Origin: Planctomycetaceae bacterium
Lineage (GTDB): Bacteria; Planctomycetota; Planctomycetia; Planctomycetales; Planctomycetaceae
Reading direction: 5' to 3'
DNA length: 64,000 nucleotides
Assembly (NCBI GenBank): GCA_020426325.1
Contig: JAGQQG010000009.1
Location: 27,789 to 91,788 of the forward strand
The notes under the pieces are model-generated. The model searched no databases and was not told where the DNA came from. It saw nothing but the letters and a program-made list of their open reading frames with translations. Both the position numbers and the translations under genes were made by a program. This document shows, in pieces, positions 35,516-44,344 of this stretch; position 1 is the stretch's first letter; each line of letters starts with the position of its first letter.

Positions 35516-36037
35516 TTGGGCGACAGCAGCCAGAAATTCATCGGTCGAAATCGACCACCCCGTGTGCAGATCGAATATGATGTAGAACTCTACGGAGCGG
35601 AAAAGGAAGTTGAACTTCCCTTTGTCATGGGAGTGATGGCCGATCTCTCAGGGAATCCCGCAGAGGAACTGGCTCCGATCGCTGATCGAACCTTCCAGGA
35701 GATCGATTGCGATAACTTCGACGATCGGCTCAAAGCGGCCCGGCCCCGAGTCGCGTTCGCAGTTCCCAACACCTTGACGGGTGAAGGAAATGTGGCCGTT
35801 GATCTGACATTTGAGAGCATGGATGACTTCTCGCCCGCCGCTGTGGCACAGAAGATCGAACCTCTCAACACATTGATGACCGCACGTCAGAAGCTGTCAA
35901 GCCTGCTGACCTACCTCGACGGAAAATCGGGGGCCGAAACGTTGGTCAATCGGATTCTCGAAAACGAAGAACTTCTCAAAACTCTTGCGGACGAGGCCCA
36001 TGCTGCTGACGCCGCCGATGCCGGAAAGGAGGCGTAA
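35516..36037 (+). CDS. tssB: Type VI secretion sheath small subunit TssB (VipA)
   Basis: A 173-aa TssB. The start is taken as TTG at 35516: it gives MGDSSQKFIGRNRPPRVQIE, a family-like N-terminus, and has AGCGAGG at proper spacing; a further TTG at 35480 is not supported. The segments VELPFVMGVMADLSGNP and FQEIDCDNFDDRLKAARPRV are the TssB core. The C-terminal helices end in an Ala/Asp-rich tail. It forms the contractile sheath with TssC, encoded 2 bases downstream after the strong GGAGG in its own 3' end. Confidence 0.95.
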   Translation: MGDSSQKFIGRNRPPRVQIEYDVELYGAEKEVELPFVMGVMADLSGNPAEELAPIADRTFQEIDCDNFDDRLKAARPRVAFAVPNTLTGEGNVAVDLTFESMDDFSPAAVAQKIEPLNTLMTARQKLSSLLTYLDGKSGAETLVNRILENEELLKTLADEAHAADAADAGKEA

Positions 36038-36039
36038 TC

Positions 36040-37512
36040 ATGGCCGAAACTCTCGTTGCCGAACCGATTGCCCGTGACGATCTCTCCGATCTGCTCAAGA
36101 AGGAGTTCCGTCCGCAAACTGAGACCACGCTGATCGCGGTCGAAGAAGCCGTCAAAACGCTGGCCACCCGCGCCCTTGAGGATGCGGATGTGCTCATCAG
36201 TGATGACGTGATTCATTCCATCGAAGGTCTGATCGCTGAAATCGATCGTCAGCTCAGTGCTCAGATTAACGAGATCATCCATCACCCGGACTTCCAGAAG
36301 CTGGAAGGCACGTGGCGAGGATTGTCACATCTCGTCAACAACACCGAGACCGACGAGATGTTGAAGATTCGTGTCTTCAATATCTCCAAGAAGGAACTGG
36401 GCAAGGTCCTGAAGAAATTCAAAGGAACCGCCTGGGATCAAAGCCCCCTCTTCAAAAAGTTGTATGAAGAAGAATATGGGCAGTTTGGTGGCGAGCCGTA
36501 CGGGTGTTTGATCGGAGACTACGAATTCGATCATTCGGCTCCTGATGTCGAGTTGCTTGGCGAGATCGCTCAGATTGCTGCCGCTTGCCATACTCCCTTC
36601 ATCGGTGCGGCTGCTCCCGCGTTGATGCAGATGGGATCCTGGCAGGAACTCGCAAATCCCCGCGACCTCACCAAGATCTTCACCACTCCAGAGTACGCGT
36701 CATGGCGGTCCATGCGGGAGTCAGAAGATTCCCGGTACATCGGCCTGACGCTGCCTCGCGTCCTCTCTCGTTTGCCCTACGGCTCACGGGAAAACCCGGT
36801 CGACGAGTTCGACTTCGAGGAAGATACCGCGGGTGCTGATCACTCCCGGTTCACCTGGTCGAACGCATCCTATGCGATGGGCGTGAATATCAATCGGGCT
36901 TTCAAGCTTTACGGTTGGTGCTCACGGATTCGTGGCGTCGAGTCGGGCGGAGTTGTCGAAGGCCTACCGGTGCACACGTTCCCGACCGATGACGGCGGCG
37001 TCGACATGAAGTGCCCGACGGAAATCGCCATCAGCGATCGACGGGAAGCGGAGCTCGCCAAGAACGGTTTCATGCCTTTGGTGTTCCGCAAGAATTCCGA
37101 TCTCGCTGCGTTCATCGGTGCCCAGTCGTTGCAGAAGCCGCTCATCTATGACGACGCGGACGCCACTGCCAATGCCAACCTGTCGGCCCGGTTGCCCTAC
37201 CTGTTTGCGACCTGTCGTTTCGCGCACTACCTCAAGTGCATCGTGCGAGACAAGATCGGCTCCTTCAAGGAGCGGACGGACATGGAAGCCTGGCTGAACC
37301 GCTGGATCAGCAAGTACGTCGAGCGGAACCCCGCGACAGCGACCGAGATCGACAAGGCCAAGCACCCACTCGCTGCGGCGGAAGTCGTCGTGGAAGACGT
37401 CGAAGGGAATCCGGGGTACTACTCGGCCAAAATCTTCCTGCGTCCCCACTATCAGCTGGAAGGGCTGACCGTCTCGTTGCGGCTGGTCGCGAAGCTGCCC
37501 AGCGGAAAGTAG
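36040..37512 (+). CDS. tssC: Type VI secretion sheath large subunit TssC (VipB)
   Basis: A 490-aa TssC, typical length. Recognisable segments are HHPDFQKLEGTWRGLSHLVN, LKIRVFNISKKELGKVLKKF, YGCLIGDYEFDHS, IAAACHTPFIGAAAPALMQM, GLTLPRVLSRLPYG and, late, LAAFIGAQSLQKP and ARLPYLFATCRFAHYLKCIV. A strong GGAGG ribosome site precedes the ATG. With TssB it builds the six-stranded contractile sheath around the Hcp tube. A hairpin follows the stop codon before hcp. Confidence 0.96.
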   Translation: MAETLVAEPIARDDLSDLLKKEFRPQTETTLIAVEEAVKTLATRALEDADVLISDDVIHSIEGLIAEIDRQLSAQINEIIHHPDFQKLEGTWRGLSHLVNNTETDEMLKIRVFNISKKELGKVLKKFKGTAWDQSPLFKKLYEEEYGQFGGEPYGCLIGDYEFDHSAPDVELLGEIAQIAAACHTPFIGAAAPALMQMGSWQELANPRDLTKIFTTPEYASWRSMRESEDSRYIGLTLPRVLSRLPYGSRENPVDEFDFEEDTAGADHSRFTWSNASYAMGVNINRAFKLYGWCSRIRGVESGGVVEGLPVHTFPTDDGGVDMKCPTEIAISDRREAELAKNGFMPLVFRKNSDLAAFIGAQSLQKPLIYDDADATANANLSARLPYLFATCRFAHYLKCIVRDKIGSFKERTDMEAWLNRWISKYVERNPATATEIDKAKHPLAAAEVVVEDVEGNPGYYSAKIFLRPHYQLEGLTVSLRLVAKLPSGK

Positions 37513-37520
37513 ACATGAGA

Positions 37521-37556
37521 AGCAGCCCCTGGAGTACACCGGCTTCTGGGGCTGCT
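37521..37556 (+). terminator. tssC-hcp intergenic hairpin, possible attenuator
   Basis: AGCAGCCCC (37521-37529) pairs with GGGGCTGCT (37548-37556) across an 18-base loop, followed by only a weak T-rich stretch (CTTGATTG). An alternative pairing AGAAGC (37518-37523) with GCTTCT (37542-37547) would exclude the first. It may trim transcription or protect an hcp mRNA end. It lacks a strong U tract. Confidence 0.45.
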
Positions 37557-37598
37557 CTTGATTGATCCACTTCTTCCAGCCGGTGCAGGAGATAACCC

Positions 37599-38072
37599 AT
37601 GATTGCATTGAATTTCGATAAAACGATCAAAGGAGCGTGCACCCTCGACAAGCACGAAAATTGGATCGAGGTTGGTTCCGTCTCCTTCAATGTGAGCCGC
37701 AGTGTCGAGTTCAAATCTCAAGGTGCGGATCGAACGACGAGTGTCGCGAAGTTCTCGGAAATCAATCTTTCCCGACAGGTGGACGTCGCGTCAGCCGACC
37801 TGTTTTCACAGTCAGTCTCGGGCGAAAGCCTCGGGAAAGCGACCATCGACCTGATTCGCTCAGACTCGAACACCCACAAAACGTACATGCAGATCATCCT
37901 GTATGAACCGATCATTACGCACTACAACATCTCGTCCTCTAATGGCGACACTGCGAACGAATCGCTGACGATCAACTTCACCAAGATCTCCGTCGAATAC
38001 AACGATCAAGGTGTTGATCAGAGCCAGCAGAAGGGTTGGGACATCACCAAGAGTGCGGAGCTCGCAGCCTGA
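37599..38072 (+). CDS. hcp: Type VI secretion tube protein Hcp (TssD)
   Basis: A 157-aa Hcp, typical size. AGGAGA lies 8 bases before the ATG. Hcp-like beta-barrel segments are WIEVGSVSFNVSRSVEFK, SEINLSRQVDVASADLF, GKATIDLIRSDSNTHKTYMQ and, near the end, LTINFTKISVEYNDQGVD. Hexamers stack into the inner tube that is expelled with VgrG/PAAR. The gene is flanked by a hairpin before it and a strong terminator after it, which fits independent high-level expression. Confidence 0.95.
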   Translation: MIALNFDKTIKGACTLDKHENWIEVGSVSFNVSRSVEFKSQGADRTTSVAKFSEINLSRQVDVASADLFSQSVSGESLGKATIDLIRSDSNTHKTYMQIILYEPIITHYNISSSNGDTANESLTINFTKISVEYNDQGVDQSQQKGWDITKSAELAA

Positions 38073-38099
38073 TCCTGCCCACAACACGACGGTCTTCAG

Positions 38100-38137
38100 G
38101 AGCCTTGGAAGGCGACTTCCAAGGCTCATTTTCGTTT
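38100..38137 (+). terminator. Strong rho-independent terminator after hcp
   Basis: A perfect 12-bp stem GAGCCTTGGAAG / CTTCCAAGGCTC (38100-38111 / 38116-38127) with loop GCGA, followed by ATTTTCGTTTC. It lies 27 bases after the hcp stop and should lower read-through into tssE-tssF-tssG. Confidence 0.85.
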
Positions 38138-38255
38138 CAGGTAAGCCGAACTCAGACGATTGATCGTGCCGATAATGACAGTACATTCGGACTGAACGCT
38201 GAGATGCGCAGACGGAGCGCGCACCGTCAATTTCCCACGGGAGGGGACAGAAAGC

Positions 38256-38732
38256 ATGGGAAGAACGCAGAGCGTGGCTCCCGCTGGTCTGTTCGACCGC
38301 ATGCGGCATGAGGCCCCGAGCATCGAATCCGCTGACGACTATCGCAACGCGGTCCTGCTCGATCTGCAGGATCTGCTGGGGACCATTCGCCGCTGGACAC
38401 CGGTGGAACTTGCCGAATTTCCAGAGGTGAACCGCTCGGTTGTGAACTTTGGAGTCGCGCCGATCACAGGCCGCATCGTCAGTCGTGACACGGCCAATGA
38501 ACTCGCCCGGGAGGTGCGTGCGTGCATCCTCCAGTTCGATCCGCGATTTGACCCTGCGAGCTTTGAAGTCAGACCGATCCTCGATTCTCAGCGAACTCCA
38601 TTGGATGCGCTCACGATTGAACTGGAGGGAAATCTCCGAGGGCTTCCGAAACCGGTTCCCTTCTTCGTCCGCGTCGCTGCCGATCTGGACAGTGGACTCT
38701 TCGTCTTGATTCCGGAGACCGCTGCCGCATGA
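38256..38732 (+). CDS. tssE: Type VI secretion baseplate protein TssE (gp25-like)
   Basis: A 158-aa gpW/gp25-family protein. GGGAGGGG stands about 10 bases before the ATG. Typical segments are AGLFDRMRHE at the start, YRNAVLLDLQDLLGTIRR, VVNFGVAPITG (the family's N-Y-G-like turn) and FEVRPILDSQ...LDALTIELEG. TssE starts sheath polymerisation in each baseplate wedge. Its stop overlaps the tssF start by 4 bases (ATGA), so the two are coupled. Confidence 0.9.
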   Translation: MGRTQSVAPAGLFDRMRHEAPSIESADDYRNAVLLDLQDLLGTIRRWTPVELAEFPEVNRSVVNFGVAPITGRIVSRDTANELAREVRACILQFDPRFDPASFEVRPILDSQRTPLDALTIELEGNLRGLPKPVPFFVRVAADLDSGLFVLIPETAAA

Positions 38733-40594
38733 CGCCGCTTCTGCTCGATTACTACAACCGTGAGCTGCAATACCTCCGCGAGATGGGACAGGAGTTCTCA
38801 CGTCGGCATCCGAAGGTCGGTGGCCGGCTGGGGCTTCACGGCAATGACTGTTCCGACCCGCACGTCGAACGTCTCCTGGAAGGCGTGGCCTTTCTGGCAG
38901 CACGTGTACACCTCAAGATCGATGCTGAGTTTCCCACATTCGTCGACGGGCTGGTTAATCTCGCGGCGCCGCATCTGTCGGCACCCGTTCCATCTGCGAT
39001 GATTGCACGCTTCGAGCCTGATGAAGATCAGGGTTCGCTCGCGGAAGGTGTCAAGGTTCCCCGAGGCACCAGTCTCAGGTCGCGTGTCGATGGCTCGCGG
39101 ACGTTGTGCGAATTCCGAACGACGCGATCAATCGATTTGTGGCCGATCGCCATGCTTGGTGCAGAGTATCAATCCAGAATCTCATCTCGTTCCAGTCGCA
39201 TCCCGGGATTTGGGTCTGCGGGATGCTGGCTCGAACTGTCTTGCCGTGTGACATCGGGACTGCTCACCAGCGACGTGCAGCTCGACCATCTGCCGGTGCA
39301 ATTGACGGGGGACGCGGGTCAGGCTGCACGTTTGTATGAGTTGTTGCTCGCAGGCCAGACGCGCATCCTCCTCCGCAATGATCGCAATGACGGAGCGACG
39401 TTGCCGGTCCCAGCATCTGCCCTCGTCCCGACAGGATTCTCTGACACGGAATCCCTGTTCCCCGAAGACTTGCGAGTTTCCCGCGGGCACCGCTTGCTGA
39501 CTGAGTATTTCCTGCTGCCTCAGAAGTTCCTGGGATTTGAGATTCGTGGTCTCCAAGATGCCCTTCACGTCTTGGAAACGGACCGCTTTTCCATTCTGCT
39601 GTTATGCGAACAGGAAGACCCCTACCTTGAGCGGCGGATCACTCGACGCGACTTCGAGCTGTTCTGCACCCCGGCGGTGAACATCTTTCCGAAACGTGCT
39701 GACCGTTGTCAGGTCAATCCTGCAAAGCGGGACTTTCATGTGCTCCCGGATCGAAGTTGTCCGACCGACTACGAAGTGTGGCGCATCGCAGACATCACCG
39801 GATTTGTCGGCTCACAGAATGATCGCCTTCCATTCGTACCAGCGCATGGAGTCAGACCTTCGGGAAGTTTGTCAGGCAAGTTTGGACTGTACAGTCAGGA
39901 ACGACGGACACGTGTCCCCTCGTCGCCTTTGCAACGTCGATCCGAGAACGACGATGAAGATCTCGGTACGGAAGTATTCCTCACTCTTTCCGGACCGGAT
40001 GGCGGTCCGATGACAGAGGATCTCAGACAAATCGCCGTCAGTACGTTCTGCACGAATCGTCGTCTCGCGGCACGCTTGAACACGGGGGCACAGTTTGGCG
40101 TCGACGTCTTTCTCCCCGTCCGATGCATCACAGCCGTGGCTGGTCCAACTGCTCCTCGTCCTCCGCTGGTGTTCGGTGGCCGCGAATCTGGTTGGAAGTT
40201 TCTGAGCCATCTCTCACTCAACTATCTGAGTCTGCTCGACTCGGAACCGGGCGAACATCCGGCCGCTCTCGGGGAGTTGCTGCGACTCTATTCGCGGCCG
40301 GATGACAGAGCCGCACGACGCGAGATCGATGGACTGAAAGCGATTCGCGCCCGCTCGACTGTCGCACGACTCCCGTTACCCGGCCCACTGGTCTTCGGTC
40401 GCGGTCTGCAGATTGAGATTCACTGCGATGAAGACTGCTTCGCCGGCGAACGCAGCTTCCTGTTCGCAAGTGTGCTCGAGCAGTTCCTGGCAGAGTATGT
40501 CACCATCAACTCCTTCACGCAGGCTGCTCTTCACACCAAACGAGGCGAGGTTTACCAATGGCCGCCACGGACTGGGCAACACCCGACACTCTGA
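38729..40594 (+). CDS. tssF: Type VI secretion baseplate protein TssF
   Basis: A 621-aa TssF (typical about 590-620). It begins LLDYYNRELQYLREMGQEFS and continues RHPKVGGRLGLHGNDCSDPH and VERLLEGVAFLAARVHLKID, the diagnostic N-terminal region. A later conserved-looking part reads RDFELFCTPAVNIFPKRADR and DYEVWRIADITGF. TssF2-TssG forms the wedge that contacts VgrG and TssK. It overlaps tssE by 4 bases and tssG by 37 bases. Confidence 0.95.
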   Translation: MTPLLLDYYNRELQYLREMGQEFSRRHPKVGGRLGLHGNDCSDPHVERLLEGVAFLAARVHLKIDAEFPTFVDGLVNLAAPHLSAPVPSAMIARFEPDEDQGSLAEGVKVPRGTSLRSRVDGSRTLCEFRTTRSIDLWPIAMLGAEYQSRISSRSSRIPGFGSAGCWLELSCRVTSGLLTSDVQLDHLPVQLTGDAGQAARLYELLLAGQTRILLRNDRNDGATLPVPASALVPTGFSDTESLFPEDLRVSRGHRLLTEYFLLPQKFLGFEIRGLQDALHVLETDRFSILLLCEQEDPYLERRITRRDFELFCTPAVNIFPKRADRCQVNPAKRDFHVLPDRSCPTDYEVWRIADITGFVGSQNDRLPFVPAHGVRPSGSLSGKFGLYSQERRTRVPSSPLQRRSENDDEDLGTEVFLTLSGPDGGPMTEDLRQIAVSTFCTNRRLAARLNTGAQFGVDVFLPVRCITAVAGPTAPRPPLVFGGRESGWKFLSHLSLNYLSLLDSEPGEHPAALGELLRLYSRPDDRAARREIDGLKAIRARSTVARLPLPGPLVFGRGLQIEIHCDEDCFAGERSFLFASVLEQFLAEYVTINSFTQAALHTKRGEVYQWPPRTGQHPTL

Positions 40595-41580
40595 CGAAGT
40601 TGTCACAGCGACCGCAGGACTTCGAACTCTTTCAGGCATTGCGTCTGATTGACGCAGCAAGTCCGGACCTGCCGCAGCTGGGAGAGGCTGCCGGTCCGCA
40701 CGATGAATCGGTCCGCATCGGAATCGATCCGTCACTCGTCTTTGCAGCTTGTGACTTGAGCACCGATGCGACATCCGAAGAAGATTCTGCGGGGAGTTCG
40801 CGAACACCGCGTTTGCACTCGCGTGGATTTGGACTGTTAGGGCCACACGGACCGCTGCCGCTCAGTGTCACGGAGTCCATCCGGGCATCGCTGCTCCATG
40901 AGAAGGATGCAGCCCCGTTGCACTTTGTGGAGATGTTGCAGCACCGAATGGTGATGCTGTTTTACCGAGCCTACATGCAGTCGCGGGCGGCCATTCAAGC
41001 CGACCGACCTGACTCGGATCGATTCTCACTGTATTTGGGAGCGATCTTCGGTCGTCACCCGGCCCTTGCAGATCGCGATGATTTCGCCGACTCATCCCGA
41101 CTTTACTTCACAGGACGATACGCAGCAGGAACGCGCTCAGCCGAAGCGCTCGAGGCGATCATCGCCCATGAGTTCAACGTACAAGTCGACATCACACCAT
41201 TTGCACTCGGATGGCTGAATCTGAATCCTCGCGTCCAGACTGCACTGGGGCGACCGGGAGAGGCTGCCGCATTGGGAGTCGCGACGATCGTTGGTGAGCG
41301 TGTCCAGGATCGACAGTCGCACATTCAGCTCAGGCTGGGTCCGCTCCCGCTGTACCGATTTCAGCAGCTTCTCCCCTCTGGCGAGCAGTTCGCTTCTCTC
41401 GCGGCGATGGTGCGAGAGTTCACGCGGGGAGAACTGTTTTGCAAAGTCCAACTCGTACTGCTGCGAGACGAGGTCCCTCCCACGATCCTGGGGCAACAGG
41501 GATGCCTGGGGCGCGTCAGCTGGCTGGGAAGTCCGCCGTCCGGACAGGATGCAGCCGATGCCGAGTTTTCGCTTTGCTGA
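40558..41580 (+). CDS. tssG: Type VI secretion baseplate protein TssG
   Basis: A 340-aa TssG, starting inside the end of tssF (37-base overlap) with GAGG upstream. The segments PQDFELFQALRLIDA, RGFGLLGPHGPLPLSVTESI, HFVEMLQHRMVMLFYRAYMQ and LRLGPLPLYRFQQLLPSGEQ are family-like. It clamps the TssF dimer to TssE and TssK in the baseplate wedge. It is the last recognised gene of the T6SS unit. The next gene is convergent, 28 bases away. Confidence 0.94.
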   Translation: MAATDWATPDTLTKLSQRPQDFELFQALRLIDAASPDLPQLGEAAGPHDESVRIGIDPSLVFAACDLSTDATSEEDSAGSSRTPRLHSRGFGLLGPHGPLPLSVTESIRASLLHEKDAAPLHFVEMLQHRMVMLFYRAYMQSRAAIQADRPDSDRFSLYLGAIFGRHPALADRDDFADSSRLYFTGRYAAGTRSAEALEAIIAHEFNVQVDITPFALGWLNLNPRVQTALGRPGEAAALGVATIVGERVQDRQSHIQLRLGPLPLYRFQQLLPSGEQFASLAAMVREFTRGELFCKVQLVLLRDEVPPTILGQQGCLGRVSWLGSPPSGQDAADAEFSLC

Positions 41581-41608
41581 GCTTTAGTACGTCCGTCAAA
41601 CGTGACCG

Positions 41609-42934
41609 TTATGCAGCATCGCTGTCGCTGGAGATCGCACGCCCGGAGGCCAAAGCCTTGCGGTGATCAACCCGGCCCAACGCGACTTTGGTCTTTTCGC
41701 CCATCCATCGCAGCTTGTTGCGAATCGTATTGTGTTCGGTCGGCGCGCCGAGCAGTTCGATGTTGGATTTCCCCATGTAATCTCGGGCCGCAGATCGCAG
41801 CTTGTTGACGTTCTCGATGTAATGCATGGCCTCGAACTGCCAATACTTGGAAAGCTGACGGCGATCGTCGAACATGTTTAAAAGATCGGAGTGGTCACAT
41901 GCCGTCACCATGTAGCACCCCAGCAGGGGACAGACCTTGAAGATGCCTGCGTCCGGACTGTTGAGATACGGCTGCGCCTCCTGCATCTCTTTGTGTTCAT
42001 CAAGGGCGAACTGAAACGTGATGTAGGCCTTGACCATCGCCTTGGCTTGAGTCAGGGCTGCGTGCGAACCGACCCCGCCATCGGCCAGGAGTGTGAGCAG
42101 TTTCGCACCAAAGGTCGCGGTCTGAATTTCGACGAGATCCTTCTGTGCTTCCATTCGCTTTTCGAGGTAGGCCTGAACCGCCGCAATGGCTGCCCGGATG
42201 TCGGTTGCCTGACCGCTGCACGCTTGGAGGTAACCCGGAAACTGAGCCTTGTCCCGAGTCATGTCGAGGTACTTCTTCCACTGCCACGCTGTTTTCAGAC
42301 CGTCATAAATCACTCCGAAGAACGGAACTAACTCGGTGAGGTCCGGTGTGGGAATCCCACAGGCTGACAGGAACGAGCTCCCGGCCGATCCGGCCTTGCC
42401 GGCGATCACATCGACCACGGAGTTTCCGTTACCGCTGCTGTGAATCGACTCATGGCTTCGTTGAATTCCTCCGCGGCCAAATATTTTGGCTTCACGCCAG
42501 GCAACCGTGTCCCAGCGAAACTTCAGCGTCTGTCCTTGCAACAACTGTTTCAACCGGTGTTGGCGTTCCGCCTTGATGGCATCCGCCAGATCCTGCGTCT
42601 CGACCCCTTGAACAGCCCACGACTCAATTCCGAAGAACGGAAGTTGGGCCAGGTCCATAATCTGATCGTCAGCAGACGCCAGATTGAAGATCTGACTCAT
42701 CAGGACTTCAAAGATATGCCCCTTGTTGCGGCAATAGGTTTCAAATCCTCCTTCTCGCGTCGAGCGATAGATCTCGACAGCACTCATCAGGATGACAAGG
42801 TTCTCGGTTGTGGAGACCTCGTGATACTGGTTCAAGGCGGAGTCCACCGCTCGGAGGCGAGGGCCACGGATACTGAACAGGATCGAAGTCTTGTCCTTCC
42901 ATTCCTTGACCGACATCAGACCGGGAACTGCCAT
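41609..42934 (-). CDS. Uncharacterised 441-aa protein beside the T6SS cluster
   Basis: A 441-aa protein with GAGG 8 bases before the ATG. No signal peptide is visible. A Gly/Ala/Ser-rich weakly hydrophobic stretch (about 185-235: VVDVIAGKAGSAGSSFLSA, ELVPFFGVIYDGLKTAWQW) separates two mostly helical halves. The second half has long helices (DIRAAIAAVQAYLEKRMEA; HAALTQAKAMVKAYITFQF). No known toxin, protease or nuclease motif was recognised. It is convergent with tssG and has its own promoter side. Being cytoplasmic, orphan and directly next to a T6SS, it could be cargo or an accessory protein, but an unrelated gene is equally possible. Confidence 0.6.
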   Translation of the reverse strand: MAVPGLMSVKEWKDKTSILFSIRGPRLRAVDSALNQYHEVSTTENLVILMSAVEIYRSTREGGFETYCRNKGHIFEVLMSQIFNLASADDQIMDLAQLPFFGIESWAVQGVETQDLADAIKAERQHRLKQLLQGQTLKFRWDTVAWREAKIFGRGGIQRSHESIHSSGNGNSVVDVIAGKAGSAGSSFLSACGIPTPDLTELVPFFGVIYDGLKTAWQWKKYLDMTRDKAQFPGYLQACSGQATDIRAAIAAVQAYLEKRMEAQKDLVEIQTATFGAKLLTLLADGGVGSHAALTQAKAMVKAYITFQFALDEHKEMQEAQPYLNSPDAGIFKVCPLLGCYMVTACDHSDLLNMFDDRRQLSKYWQFEAMHYIENVNKLRSAARDYMGKSNIELLGAPTEHNTIRNKLRWMGEKTKVALGRVDHRKALASGRAISSDSDAA

Positions 42935-43173
42935 GAAGATTGCCTCTCATCGTGAAGGACAAGACAGACGGGGAGCGCAAGCGCGGTACGCGTTACCGTT
43001 ATCATCGGCCATCAACTCATGGCCGAACGAACAATTGATCCACAGGAGGACGTACAACCCCACCGGCTCAATTGCTACGACCGGTGCTTTCGGCAACGAA
43101 AGCCTAGACGCGTCATCTGATTGATGAGGGATCTGGAGAAGAGCCCCCAAATCGCATTAACTTCTGCCTAGCG

Positions 43174-44049
43174 TTACACGCACAGCTTGAAGACGACAGC
43201 ATCCTTCTGATTCTTCTTCACTTCATACATCAGAGAATCGGCCCCTCGAATCATTTCGTCGACCGTCATCGGGACACTTTCGTAGACAGCAACGCCGATA
43301 CTCAATGTCACCGGCCATTGATTGGCATCCATCACCTCCGCGAGGCGTTCACGAATCCGGCCAACCACGATTTCGGCCCCATCCCGATTCGTCGCCGGCA
43401 TCAGAATGGCAAACTCATCCCCCCCGATACGGGCAGCTGTGTCATCCGCCCGGAGACTCTCCTGCATCGTTTGAGCGACTTCTTTCAGCAATCGATCACC
43501 CACACAATGCCCGAAGCGGTCATTCACCTGTTTGAAGTTGTCACAGTCTATGTAGGCAACAGCCAGTGGATCCCCGGTCCGCTGGGCGCGATGATGCTCT
43601 CGCACTGCCTGGATATGAAACTCACGTCCATTAGAGAGACCGGTCAGCGCATCAATTCGTGCCAGTGAAGCCTCACGCTCGTACGCCGCTCGCAGACGCA
43701 TCAGGACGCTGATGAGCACCAGGTAAAAGATGAGGTGACTCGCAGAAATCCAGATCTGCGTACCGGTAATCGATGGACGCTCCAGGAGCACCAGATCATC
43801 AACCATCCAGACCGTACAACATGCGATTGCCAGGACAACGGCAATCGCAGTCCGCCCACACCAGCAAACCATCATGATGCAGGGCAAGTAACAGATGATC
43901 AGCGGGTACTCATCGCCCGTCAGATAATCCGCAGCGGCAACGAGTGTGGAGAACACGAAAGCCCAACTGAGGACGTGCTCGCATCGCCAACGACATCTGT
44001 CGAAGACAGATTTTGCGTGTGATCCAGATTCAGATAATGACGATTGCAT
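43174..44049 (-). CDS. Membrane-bound GGDEF diguanylate cyclase
   Basis: About 291 aa from the ATG at 44049; the frame is open to 44169. Several membrane helices occupy about 20-125 (WAFVFSTLVAAADYL; YPLIICYLPCIMMVCWCG; AIAVVLAIACCTVWMVD; HLIFYLVLISVLM). A GGDEF domain follows (about 135-290) with DALTGLSNGREF, AYIDCDNFKQVNDRFGH and RIGGDEFAILMP. The inhibitory I-site RADD lies five residues before GGDEF, so product feedback is likely. It makes c-di-GMP, probably in response to a membrane or periplasmic cue. Unlike the enzyme at 3780-5831, it has no EAL domain. Confidence 0.9.
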   Translation of the reverse strand: MQSSLSESGSHAKSVFDRCRWRCEHVLSWAFVFSTLVAAADYLTGDEYPLIICYLPCIMMVCWCGRTAIAVVLAIACCTVWMVDDLVLLERPSITGTQIWISASHLIFYLVLISVLMRLRAAYEREASLARIDALTGLSNGREFHIQAVREHHRAQRTGDPLAVAYIDCDNFKQVNDRFGHCVGDRLLKEVAQTMQESLRADDTAARIGGDEFAILMPATNRDGAEIVVGRIRERLAEVMDANQWPVTLSIGVAVYESVPMTVDEMIRGADSLMYEVKKNQKDAVVFKLCV

Positions 44050-44344
44050 CGATTCTGATGGACAGATGTGTGTACGGAGCAGTCCATGAACGCAGTCGTC
44101 CAAACATAGGACATAAAATCCAGGATTCGTGTGAAAACAGTCAGAGATTCGGCTGTGTGAACGATTCACTCAGAGGACTTCAAAGGGCTGAACTAGCGTC
44201 TCAGGTGGACTCGGAACGGATCAACCAACACTGATGTGAGTCAGGCCGAAGCGCTGAGGACATCGTCACAAATCAAGCGTGTCGATAACCACCAATCGTC
44301 AGCTGGTGATCCAAGCTTCCACAGGTGCTGCCCATGAAGTCGAC

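Noticed and set aside
14784..41580. Contractile phage tail or prophage
   Set aside because: TssK, TssL, a TssM-like protein, TssA, TssF/TssG and Hcp are specific to T6SS; no capsid, terminase, portal or integrase is present.
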